A DNA stretch of 60,000 nt, from NCBI RefSeq assembly GCF_964340395.1, contig NC_135550.1, positions 23,168,176 to 23,228,175 of the forward strand. The letters are read 5' to 3'. Positions 12,901 to 23,100 of this stretch are shown piece by piece. The translations under genes were made by a program, and so were the position numbers. Origin of the DNA: Glandiceps talaboti. Lineage: Eukaryota > Hemichordata > Enteropneusta > Spengelidae. Each line of letters opens with the position of its first letter. The first letter of the stretch is position 1. The notes under the pieces were generated by a model, which saw only the letters and a program-made list of their open reading frames with translations, was not told the DNA's origin and searched no databases.

Positions 12901-15196
12901 TCTATTGATATTGTCTATCCACAAAAACAGTCTGTATCTTAGCAACCAAAAATTAAATAATGTACAAATAAAATATATTGAAATTGCTGGAAAATAAATT
13001 TCTTGATAATTGATTTTTTTAAGGGTGAATGTCGACAATATTTTATGTATGTGTTCAATACATGATAGATGAGGGTGAACAACTTACACTAAAATTAAAT
13101 GTACGAAAAAGTAAATTTTATTGAAGCCTGCCTCTCTGTTACCAAGGTAATAAAACCTCAGTAAAGAGACTTGCAATTGTGATGGAATGGCCATTCAGAT
13201 TCTAACATCAGTCTGAAAACTGGGGTTTTTTAAATGATAGATCTGCAAAAATTTTGTTTATCTTTTTCATATAATGGTACATCATGCATTTCTGAATGTT
13301 GATGAAGATTTTTTTTTTTCATTTTTCATCATATCATGAACAGTAACAAATTAAATCAGACACCAAAATAACAAAAGATAATAAAGACTGAATGAATATC
13401 ACATAAAAGACAAACATACTGGTTACCATGTGGTATAAACAAATTCACAAAACCAATGAAATGAATACAACAAATATGTAATCATACAAAGTCCCATTGT
13501 TATAAAATTAGAACCAGACAGTCATCATACTCTAGGTGCCCCAGAAAAAAAAAATTCTACATAAAGAACAGCTGGGCTGGTTACTATGTTAATTTACTTC
13601 AAGGAAAATACTGTCATGGCAACCATCTTACATAGTTTAGAATTAGCACAAAGACATTTTGGAGAACTTCATAACTGCAGCAGAGAGATGTTTTTTTCCT
13701 TTCGTTTTTAAATATACAAGATATTTATGTTGCTTTTTGTGTATTCATGGTACCTGGCCACAGAAGGTAGGGCATACTATATTTTTTTTATTCCAAAAGT
13801 GACTTCAGCAAGTATGATGAATGAGTAAACCTTGGATGTCGGAAGACTTTATTATGTATGGCCACTTTGTAGGAACACTAGATCAGTATTCAACGTTTTG
13901 TAACATTTACTACTGTGGCCCCCTGGTGTTATTGTTCCTGCAATGATGACTTCTAAACATTACGACTATATGAGTCATTGCCCCCAAACTAAATACTCAC
14001 TCATATACATTCTGATCTTTTTATTTGTTGGCAAACATTTACCAAAAGTATAAAATAGGACGGCAGAAGTGAAACCTGACGTGGCATTCTGAGTAGAAGT
14101 CGGTCTAGACATGTGGAGTATTGGTAAGAATCAGCGTCTGAGTTTCATGTCTGCTCTATAAATCTATGGGTCCGAGTCACACTGTACACACTGTCAGTCA
14201 TACAAATGAAGAATCATCCTTTGTGGTGCAGGGAATACAACGCTTATTCACAATTACTAATTTCTACAATTTTATTGAAACTTTAGTTAAAGCAGAAATG
14301 AATCACTTCAGAAGAATTGGCAGAAAGTCAACAGTGTTGTGTTGTCCTGGAGGAAAGTAGGAAGTGTCAGCGTTTGATTTACTGAGTAACTGTTACAATG
14401 TTAATCATAGAGGAGAGATAGTCACCATGTTATCACCATGGAACAATACAACACCACAAATGATTTATTAGTTCTGGATCAAAATGTCTCATTTCAAGTA
14501 ATTTGTTGACAATTATGAACCTAACAACAAGTACCCACAAGTACGGTTGGTCTTAATGGATTCCTTTTTTTCCCTACATTATCAATCTTTCATTTCTACA
14601 TTATCAATCTTTCATATAAACTGGTTGAATATTACATATGGACTAAATTGGCCAATTCATTGGAAATATTCAAAATCTTTAAATTGGCTGAACAAACTAA
14701 AAATTGACAATATTTCATGTCAAATTTTATAAAATTGACCAAAATAATCTCAAACTTGAACTTGACACGGACACTATTATATATATATTCTTATTGACCA
14801 AAACAATCTGGATCTGCACTTGAAACTGACAATATTTTATTTCTCTCTCAAATTTATATTGACCAAAACAACATCGAACTTGAAACTGACAATATTTTAT
14901 TTCAAATTTTAACTTAGTAATATAACCTAGAACTCACAATTAAAAATGTTTCATATTAATGTTTTGAAATATGTTATCACTGACATGATATTCATAATTT
15001 TTGTTTAATTCACTATTATATTCCTTTGTTGTCTTGTTAGTCTAGTCCCTGTATGGTATCGTTATGATATGTTAGACCACGTTGGCATCCAGACTATTGT
15101 CTTGTGGGACACAGCTATGTGTTTGTTTGACACCATATATGTATACATACATACATACATACATACATACATACATACATACATACATACATACAT

Positions 15197-15233
<37 letters not shown>

Positions 15234-18200
15234 TACATACATACATACATACATACACACATACATACATACATACATATTGATATGGATAAATCTATTC
15301 AATAAGGGGTGAGATCAATAGTTCAATGTAGGATAAAATACTAAATTCTTTCACTTAGGCGTCAGACCCCCATTCCCCCCCCCTCTAACTTAATTGGCCA
15401 AAACTGAAAATTGTTTCAGACAGCATAATCAATTTCAAATCAGTATGTAGCAGTATGTAGTGCTATGAATACAAAGCCAGTATGCATCAAGGAAAAATAG
15501 TTCTTTTATTGACATTTTTCAGTATTTTAATGCCATGCATTTACTATAGTGAAAATTCTTCCATTTCTCAATTTGGCAGATGTTCAGACATATTTATATT
15601 TAGGGGTAAACAGATCCCATTAAAATTAAAATGTTTTTTTTTTGTAGAATGGTAACTGAAATGGTTAAACCCCCCACCCCCCACCCCCCACCAAACTAAA
15701 AAGGATTTTAATAGTTTTTTATCTTACTTTGAACTATTGATCTCGCCACTAAGCATTATTACCGATATTTCTAGTATTAAAATTTTGACATTTATCAAAC
15801 CATATGACTATCAAATTTAAGACAAAAACAGGTTCAGCCTCTTTTAAAAATAGCAATGACAATATGGGCAACTTTTAATTTCACAGAGGATTCTGTTCAA
15901 CAGCCAATCATACCACTGCTGTATATGTGTTAAACAACCAATCACATGACTGTATGTATGCTCAACAACCAATCACGTGACTGTATGTATGCTCACCAAC
16001 CACTTTACATGGAAGGAAAAAATGTTCAATTAAAATTATGATTCTGACAAAAATATAGTCTTCCTACTCTCAAAGAAGTACTTGAAGCAAAAAATGTACT
16101 CAAAAGTTCGTTGACCAGGTGGTCCACTTACTTAATCATAGCTGTATGGTAGACACCTGTTACCAGGTAGGTATATACTTCTTAATCATCATTATCATTT
16201 AGAAATTGAATACACTGAATCATTCAAGCCATCTATGATTGAGATAACACTCACTTACAACTATTATCGTGTCAATAAACTCATTAATATCATTTATTAT
16301 GGGCTGGTTGAATGAACCTACTTCATTCTATCTAGATGAATTAAAAGTTGTTTTATGATATAAAAGCACATAAATAATCTCACTGGGTCACCTTGAACTT
16401 ATAGATTCTATACTGGCTTAAAAAAAACCACATCAAACTTGTTAAACTACAAACTGAACGGTTAGAAAATTCAAAATCCATTGAAGAACTTGTCAAACCA
16501 AGTCAAAATCATCTATTCAGCAAAAACAAATCAACCTAGTCTAAACCAGTGACTAATTGTCAAACCAAGTCAAACTGATCTCAACTAAACTTTATCTATT
16601 ATAACCAACAAACCAACTATTATGTATTCAATAACCCCCCCAAAAAATAAAACCCACCAACAACAGCCACCTTACCATCTACCCCACCACTAACCACCAA
16701 CTAACTTCACCTACAATCATTTCCTGACCATCAAAACAAGAATGTCTCTCATGTACTCACCACCTAACAACCAAAACAAGAGGATCTCACCTACAATCAC
16801 CTAATAGCCCAAGTAAAATACATCAACCACACCACCAACAACCAACAACCACCAACTAACTAACCAACTTCTTAACCACCCAAAGCAAGAATGCCTCTGA
16901 CTTCACATGCAATCCCTTCCTAACCAACCAAACATGTGAACCTCACATACAATCTCTTCCTAACCAGCCAAAACTAGAGTGCCTCATATACAATATCTTC
17001 CTAACCAACCAAAACTAGAGTGCCTCATATACAATCTCTTCCTAACCAACCAAAACAAGAGTGCCTCACATACAATTTCTTCCTAACCAACCAAAACTAG
17101 AGTGCCTCATATACAATCTCTTCCTAACCAACCAAAACTAGAGTGCCTCATATACAATCTCTTCCTAACCAACCAAAACTAGAGTGCCTCATATACAATC
17201 TCTTCTTAACCAACCAAAACTAGAGTGCCTCATATACAATCTCTTCCTAACCAACCAAAACTAGAGTGCCTCATATACAATCTCTTCTTAACCAACCAAA
17301 ACTAGAGTGCCTCATATACAATCTCTTCTTAACCAACCAAAACTAGAGTGCCTCATATACAATCTCTTCCTAACCAACCAAAACAAGAGTGCCTCATATA
17401 CAATCTCTTCCTAACCAACCAAAACAAGAGTGCCTCATATACAATCTCTTCATAACCAGCCAAAACTAGAGTGCCTCACATACAATCTCTTCCTAACCAA
17501 CCAAAACTAAAGTGCCTCATATACATTATCTTCCTAACCAACCAAAACTAGTGCCTCACATACAATCTCTTCCTAACCAACCAAAACTAGAGTGCCTCAC
17601 ATACAATTTCTTCCTAACCAACCAAAACTAAAGTGCCTCATATACATTATCTTCCTAACCAACCAAAACTAGTGCCTCACATACAATTTCTTCCTAACCA
17701 ACCAAAACTAGAGTGCCTCATATACAATTTCTTCCTAATCAACCATTACAAGTGGACTCCTCTGTTAACCATTAACATGCACTAACTAATTAACTAAAAT
17801 AAGACTAGCAGATGCAGAGAGATATCAATTATTGTAAATGAACAGGTTAAAGACAATAAAAATTGAAAAATGTCTGGTCAACTAGAATTTTCAAAAATAG
17901 CATATCAGCAGGAGATCTGCAGTGATAGTTGACTTCTCCTTGAACCAAAAACAAAATATCTATAAAACACATTTTTTATTTCCTTTTCTCTGTGGATTAT
18001 CCCAGAGATGCTTTGATCTCAACCAAGACATTTAATGATTATTAACAGAGTGGTCAAGTTAATTGACTGTGGTATCTGGGTAGTCAATCTCAGTCTTCCT
18101 GACCATCATTATGTTAATTTTAAGGAGTTGTTCAAAACTAGCACGTCATAATCTGTGAGGCCTGCAAGTATTTGATTTAATAGTGGTACAGGTACTTTGT

Positions 18201-20141
18201 TTTATTATAGCTGTAACTTGTCACAAGGACAGCTACTTCACATGTACTGCTAAATGCTATTGATTTAATGGCTGTATCTCAGACTGGCAGGAAGCCCTAG
18301 GGAGAGCACTGCACTGAACCATACTTGCAAATGACCAAAGTGTCTAACTAAGTACCTAACACCATATTAACACTCTGGGCAAGGGATTTCACTGGGTCAT
18401 ATCACCCCTTGACAAATTCTTAAGACAATGAACACCAAACATCCCACCACATCCCCTCAGGAAGGGATTTTCCTAAGCTGTACTTGTCAATGACCAAATC
18501 TCTGAATAACTAAACACCACAAGTGAGATTTTACTGTCCTGGACAAACTTACCAATAATTGATCATGTGTCTCTTACCAATAATTGATCATGTGTCTAGC
18601 TAGCAAACCTATCCGTCACAAGATCATATCAACTGCCTTACTGCGGTGCATTCTACTTTATCATACTTGGAGATAGCTCTGCCAAAAAAATCCAAACTAA
18701 CCAAAGTCACAACAAGGGAAGTCACAACACTGTATTGATTAAACCCATAACGCTGGTTGAGGTCCACTGGTCAACTTCAAGGCTATGCATTGTTAGCAAT
18801 GCAGTCACAGTAAAGATTAGAAAATATTGATTTATACTCTGTTCCATTGTCCTGGGCTTCAACTTTCACTTGACAGCATTGTACATTATTTATACATGGC
18901 AACATTTCACCTTCATTTTTACAGCTATACATACAATTTGTTTTGAAATCCAGGAAGTATTCACTGCAGTAGGTTTGACGTTCTTTGTAGACTAGTCTGC
19001 CATCATGTCTGCCTCTATCAATACCAAGTCTGACTCTAATGACATTGCATTGTCTCGTGCCTAATCTTTGACTAATATCACATTTTTCATCCAATAGTTC
19101 AACTGACCCATTTATATGCACAACTTAAAAACAACATAAATCATTAATCTAGATCACTTTGACTTCAGAAAGTATCATTCACAACATAAAAAAATGACAA
19201 ACAGTAGATGTTGTGTTGTCATCAAACAATTTTACATAATAAAAACATATTTTTCACTTGTTTGATATTTTGTTTACCAATTTATTTTGATAAAAAATAC
19301 ACAGAGCTATCATTTATAAATAAAGACAATTTGTCATGATTGGTGTTTATAATACAGATATATAGATTTATAGAAAATAATACATGAAATTCTTTGTCAT
19401 TACCGCCAAGAATTTCAAAACTCTGTAGAAATTGGTGACTGACCAATGTCAGGGCAACTTCTCTTCAAGTTGTCAGATTGCAGCTGTGGAGTCATTTTTA
19501 CACAAATAATGACCACAAAATATTTCAACATTTCTTTGATGAAGGCAAGAAACTGATAAGTTTTAATTGTTGTACTCACCAGGAACGACAACCTGTATGG
19601 CGTCATCATAAGTATCATCATCACTATCAGTCTCTATATCCTCCTCATCTTGACTACTATCATCTATCTCCAAAGACCGCTGTCTTTCCAACTGCTGTGA
19701 CTCAGCTGGTGTTTGTGTAGATGCTGTCTGTTGAGATTTCGGACTGCTGCTCCCGCACCAGTAACAGGTGCTTAGAGAGGGTGACGATGAAAACTGACGG
19801 ATTCTGAAAGACTGAGGAGAGCCCATACTAGACACCGCAATCATTGGTGATGAACTCTGAGTGCCAAAACTTGGAATGGCAATAGGTGCTGAGGTATTTG
19901 CGACTTGCCCACCGTTGGAATGTGATGAACTGCTCTGAGAACAATCTTCATTCAAATTCTCAGCAATACTGGCCATTTGGGGGTTATTATCCTGCATTGT
20001 GTCCAACTTGATTGGTTCCCTGTTGGTGCCGAGCTGAATTTCTACCCTTGTGGTTGTTTTCACAGACGATGAACTACTACTAGCACTTGGTTCCACTTTT
20101 GTGTTTTGTTGAGCTGTGACCTCTCGTGACCCCTTACTCAT
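2521..20141 (-). CDS. BCL2L11-like: Bim-like BH3-only pro-apoptotic protein (three coding exons, spliced)
   Basis: Coding exons are 20141-19580, 9580-9390 and 2628-2521. Exon 1 ends one base into a codon and exon 2 supplies the other two (Gly188). Exon 2 ends in phase 0 and exon 3 runs to TGA. The total is 861 nt, or 286 residues, against 198 for human BimEL. Visible in order: a Ser-rich disordered N-terminus; an LC8-type motif STQTP at 141-145, as in Bim (KSTQTP); an acidic run at 164-180; an Arg/Ser-rich segment; and a BH3 helix at about 229-247 with core RELRRISDEF, nearly the Bim core ELRRIGDEF. In the family, the BH3 helix binds the groove of pro-survival Bcl-2 proteins or activates Bax/Bak at mitochondria, and the LC8 motif tethers Bim or Bmf to dynein or myosin motors. 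The BH3 match favours Bim over Bmf. The join is inferred from splice sites and phase, not from transcripts. Confidence 0.88.
3542..3956 (+). repeat. Cluster of nine ATTTGCAT octamers in degenerate repeats
   Basis: Exact ATTTGCAT occurs at 3542, 3604, 3694, 3778, 3793, 3817, 3897, 3932 and 3949, usually as ATTTGCATATTCA. Phrases such as TTGCATTCTT also recur, so this is probably an eroded tandem repeat. ATTTGCAT is the POU-factor octamer, but regulatory use is only a possibility. Confidence 0.75.
6871..6916. repeat. (CA)n microsatellite
   Basis: Uninterrupted CA dinucleotides of about 46 bp inside Bim-like intron 2. Confidence 0.98.
8002..8835. repeat. Degenerate ~40-bp minisatellite
   Basis: The core GACTCTGAAGTATGGTTGCT followed by AAGGAAGAAGCCAAAACT recurs about 18-20 times with substitutions and small indels. 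It is best preserved at 8100-8470 and decays towards 8830. It lies in Bim-like intron 2. Confidence 0.88.
9390..9580 (-). CDS. BCL2L11-like: Bim-like coding exon 2 with the BH3 domain
   Basis: The acceptor is atgttttttag|GAAATGG and the donor is TCCAGG|gtaagg. The 191 nt complete Gly188 and encode residues 189-251. The first part is Arg/Ser-rich (RWRSRSES, NRSRSNP). RSHSEP at 218-223 fits the RSxSxP mode-1 14-3-3 consensus if Ser221 is phosphorylated. The BH3 follows: VRPEIEVGRELRRISDEF at 226-243. The four hydrophobic BH3 positions are Ile230, Leu236 (after small Gly233), Ile239 and Phe243, with the invariant Asp at 241 preceded by small Ser240. VRPEI also echoes MRPEI just before the Bim BH3. 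Without splicing the frame would run about 20 residues into the intron, so a read-through form would lose the last exon. Confidence 0.92.
12100..12205. repeat. Two-copy tandem duplication
   Basis: TTCCCTCTTTTCTCTACATGAGGTT and a diverged copy (TTCCTTCTGTTCTCTACATTGAGG) lie about 57 bp apart. Confidence 0.6.
12440..12830. repeat. Degenerate ~130-bp tandem repeat
   Basis: Phrases such as CTAACTGTTCACTAAAT, ACAAATTTGAAGGGTACAAA and AACTTGACTGTAACATGATAG recur about three times in the same order. A short CCAAA run sits at about 12759-12781. Confidence 0.6.
14570..14615. repeat. Direct duplication of a 22-bp word
   Basis: CTACATTATCAATCTTTCAT is present twice head to tail. Confidence 0.8.
14640..14915. 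repeat. Degenerate tandem repeat, about 60-80 bp unit
   Basis: ATTGACCAAAACAATCT, AACTTGAAACTGACAATATT and TTATTTCAAATTTT recur three to four times in order with drift. Confidence 0.6.
15038..15096. mobile_element. 59-bp non-autonomous DNA element (TAGTCTAG family) with 9-bp target duplication
   Basis: Begins TAGTCTAGTCCCTGTATGG and ends GGCATCCAGACTA. TTGTCTTGT directly precedes it (15029-15037) and is repeated exactly after it (15097-15105). Its ends match the larger elements at 42000, 46645 and 50227. This is the shortest copy, essentially two ends joined. Confidence 0.82.
15143..15280. repeat. (CATA)n microsatellite with embedded (CA)n
   Basis: About 18 CATA units, then CA repeats at about 15213-15232, then CATA again. 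Both strands are open in several frames only because of the repeat. Confidence 0.98.
15661..15694. repeat. C-rich repeat, G-quadruplex-capable on the minus strand
   Basis: CCCCCCA is repeated three to four times. The minus strand reads runs of six G separated by single T, which fits the G-quadruplex pattern. Another C-run lies at 15375-15384. Confidence 0.75.
15895..16005. repeat. Short tandem repeat carrying CCAATCACGTGACTG
   Basis: A unit of about 37 bp (CAACCAATCACGTGACTGTATGTATGCT) is present about 2.5 times. One copy includes the E-box CACGTG next to CCAAT. Confidence 0.65.
16670..17755. repeat. 41-bp minisatellite, about 20 or more copies
   Basis: The unit is AACCAACCAAAACTAGAGTG followed by CCTCATATACAATCTCTTCCT. 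Copies from about 16900 to 17745 are highly similar. Those before 16900 are diverged. Variants (ACAAGAG/ACTAGAG, ACATACA/ATATACA) recur in blocks, suggesting higher-order duplication. Confidence 0.95.
18548..18598. repeat. Direct duplication of 25 bp
   Basis: CTTACCAATAATTGATCATG plus TGTCT occurs twice in tandem. Confidence 0.85.
18783..19123 (-). CDS. Cys-rich terminal exon of an unassigned (probably secreted) protein
   Basis: On the minus strand a good acceptor (tatgttgtttttaag) precedes an open exon of 341 nt. It reads in phase 1 (two bases, then GTG CAT ATA) for 113 codons to TAG at 18783. The product has ten cysteines, including a CC pair (VQCCQ), TYCSEYF, NCMYSC and a CDC near the end, plus NGS and NGT glycosylation sequons. 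That pattern is typical of disulfide-rich extracellular domains and reminiscent of cystine-knot proteins, but I do not recognise the family. A poly(A)-like AATAAA lies on the same strand near 18201-18206. Its phase also fits Bim-like exon 1 (G|TT gives Val), so it could be an alternative last exon of that gene. More probably it belongs to a separate gene whose other exons I could not find. Confidence 0.5.
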
Positions 20142-20164
20142 CCTAAATCTCACACCCTGTGTGT
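19580..20164 (-). CDS. BCL2L11-like: Bim-like coding exon 1 (5' leader plus residues 1-188)
   Basis: The exon opens after a good acceptor (pyrimidine-rich tract ending ttacag, exon from 20164). It has 23 nt of leader and then ATG at 20141 (MSKGSREV). There is no stop in this frame between acceptor and ATG, so an upstream coding extension cannot be excluded, but the MSKG start resembles the short N-terminus of Bim. The donor is G|gtgagta at 19580/19579. The protein is low complexity and Ser-rich (poly-Ser at 20-26). It contains GSPQ at 107-110, RQFSSSPS at 115-122, a Cys pair around CYWC at 126-129, the LC8 motif ASTQTP at 140-145, RQRS at 153-156, and an Asp/Glu cluster at 164-180. Vertebrate Bim likewise carries its dynein-binding site in a Ser/Pro-rich region ahead of BH3. 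Confidence 0.85.
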
Positions 20165-23100
20165 CTGTAACAAAGAAACAAGTACAATTAGCAACATAGT
20201 CATATTGATTTTTTAATCACATCATTCCACAGGTGTTCATGTATATATATATGTGTGTGTGTGGGGTGAATCCATTACCAGGGTCATCCTTGGCAAACAA
20301 TTAATACTTAATGTCAATGTCACCATATGTACACTTGGCAAACGGTAGCCAAGTAATGATTGACAGCTACAATGACCAGTGAGAGTTCAACTTGTCTGTT
20401 AAGTCCTGAGGTCACTCATCATCTCAGATACAATACACTGTATCATAACATTAGTAACAGTATGGTTACACCAGAGGTCAACATTTTTATCTTTAGAGAG
20501 TCACAAACACATACTTGGCTTGTCATTATTCACTTCATACAATCCTATGATTGGTCTATTGTTCATTGACATGTTAGTACAATGTTTGAACAAGCTATTG
20601 TTTCTTGTTCGATGATGACTGAAGTCAATAACTTTTTTTTTAGCAGATTAAAATCCCATCAATAGTTTAATCAATAGAAGTCATTCAGAAGTCATGGTCT
20701 TTCTTGTTACCACAGAGATAAAGGCAATATGTTGTTACTAATTAAAATACTCATTTGTAATGACGAATCATTGCGCGTTAAAAACCTATGGAATTTACTG
20801 CCTTGGCTATTATTATCAATTTATCATATGGTCTGCAATGATATTTGGAACGGAAATCACAAAAAATACACCAAAATCATTCTAGTTCAATAACAGCAAT
20901 TATCAACTAAAATTATACACATTTTTCACCATATTTCAAACATTAAACAAATTAGAAGTTGTAAAATAGTCATTGTTGGATCACACTTATTGGGTGTATA
21001 TTTATACTTGTCCTTGGTATCAAATAAAATGCCTGCCTTTTTTCATCTTGTTGGCTATAATAAAGATAACAATTACAAAAATATAACAAATCTCTTTTTC
21101 TGTGTCTCTCATTTCACAAATATTATCCTAAGTATAAAACCAAACAAGGAACGGTAATATTTTCCTTCATGGTAAAGCAACAAAAATAATAATATCACAG
21201 TGTTATCTGTTGTTGAAATGTACACCAATACGTTAGATTTCATGAAATATGTACAATGCATTGTGTACATCCCCTTCATTGTGTTGTGAAATCTATTTTT
21301 TGAAAGAATACAAACAACAAAGTTGAACGTCCTCTCTAAAGTGTATACATCTTAACATAAACAAACAGTACCGGTACTACATTGGCTAGATCTACTTCCC
21401 TTACATGTAACATAGTGATAAAATACACTCAAAGTTATTAGTATGCAAAAAAAATGTCAATTTCATCATCATTATTTTTAACTGGCTGATATACAACACA
21501 AAAGTAACAATGCAGTGAAAGATTACTCATTAAAAAATACTGAGGACAAATCTGTTTTTTTTGTCAAAATATAGAAGTGAACAAAAATAGGTAGAAGGTG
21601 ACTGACATATGTGAATTAGGGACACAACAAGATCTCAGACAGTTCATAGTCAGGATATCGCAAGGATGACCTAAATATGCCCATGAATCACAGCTACCTA
21701 TATATATTAGCTTGCTTTTATATAACTTAAAACAAATGATACTCAAAACACAGGCAACAAAATCCGGCTGTCAAATATGACACAGGAGAGATAAAAATTA
21801 TTTCCTTAGTGTTATCAGACAGGGTAACCTTGACTCCTTATCAGTGACAAATAATGTCTGATTCCCAGGGAAAAAAATATAAAAAATCTGCCATGGTTTT
21901 AAAATCATGCATGATAAGTAATATTTGTAGACTACATGGTGATTATATTCAGCATTCGATTAGCTGTGAAAATGTATCTGTTCTGACTTAACCTTTAAAG
22001 TACCAATTCAACCCATTTACTACCACTACCGATGCATTGATTACAGCTCTTCATAAAAAAAAGCCGGCAATTTAAAAGACCTGTAAAGGCCCTTCAGTAT
22101 AGCAGACAACACTTGGAAGAAAGTGCGGCAAACTTTGTAGACATGCAATGAGAGATTTGGTAGAGTAGACACAGATCAAAATACTGTGACGCTCATCATA
22201 TCAACACACACACAATAACTTAAACTGACCTTGAGACACAGCAAGCAACAAGCCAGCTCACACAGATGGACAAATGAAAAGTCTACCTGAAATGGGTCAC
22301 TATAGTACCATTCTTTAACAACCTGATGGTCCAAACAATGCTGCTGGTTTAATTCCCGGTGTCTCACTGTGTCTGAAGTGTTTAGAAGTCTGTTAGAGTG
22401 CATAAAAAAACTTGTTGAACAAAGAGCCCTGCACCATTACTCAAGCAAATAGGGAATGCCCAAACAAGGTCTAACTTATAAATAGAAATGACATCAGGCC
22501 AATGTATCCCATAATACATGGTCGATTGTTTGTATGCCATGTTGGCTAGACTCTGAACTCTGACTAAGGACTGTCAAAGCCAAGATTAATTACTAGAACA
22601 GTGTGTACTTTGCTACACTATGGACGCTATGTAAGCAATTATGTGTGATCTAATGAGAACTAAAAAGACCACCAACAGCTAATATTTCTAACTGGTCAGT
22701 CAATGACCTTGACACAGTTGAAGTGTTGACAGGTCACAATCCTGGCACTCTGTGTGTCTATCTTTACAATGCAAATGATTTGTAGATAGAAACAAAAGGT
22801 TTTTTAATAACTGATAATTTTAGAACAAATTTAGTCAATTTTCTAATCACATTATTTTTTAATATAATGTATACATGGTATATACTAACAGTATTGAAAT
22901 TAGTACTGATTAATTTTTATGGTATAGAGATAAAAATTGGTACACAAAAGGTGTGAATATCTTATCAATATTTCTATTATCTCCTGGGACAGAATTTTCT
23001 TGACATGAAAGCTTTCAGGGATAATGTAAACTATAGCAGTCTTAAAATGTCTTCTTTGCCATGCATTGAGTGTCCTAGTTGTTTTTTAAAAAAAATTTTT

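Larger units (their letters stand above)
9581..19579 (-). other. BCL2L11-like: Bim-like intron 1 of the coding region (10 kb)
   Basis: Bounded by gtgagta (donor, 19579) and tttttag (acceptor, 9581). It holds several tandem repeats, a 59-bp mobile element at 15038 and the unassigned Cys-rich minus-strand exon at 18783-19123. From 9.6 to 12.0 kb and from 12.9 to 14.5 kb I see only AT-rich sequence with no gene. Confidence 0.72.

Noticed and set aside
15062-15312. Overlapping open frames on both strands rich in Tyr-Ile-His-Thr or Met-Tyr-Val-Cys
   Set aside because: They are translations of CATA/CA microsatellites.
16670-17755. Regular repeats that might suggest a CRISPR array
   Set aside because: Units are directly adjacent with no unique spacers, and the surroundings are an animal intron. 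It is a minisatellite.
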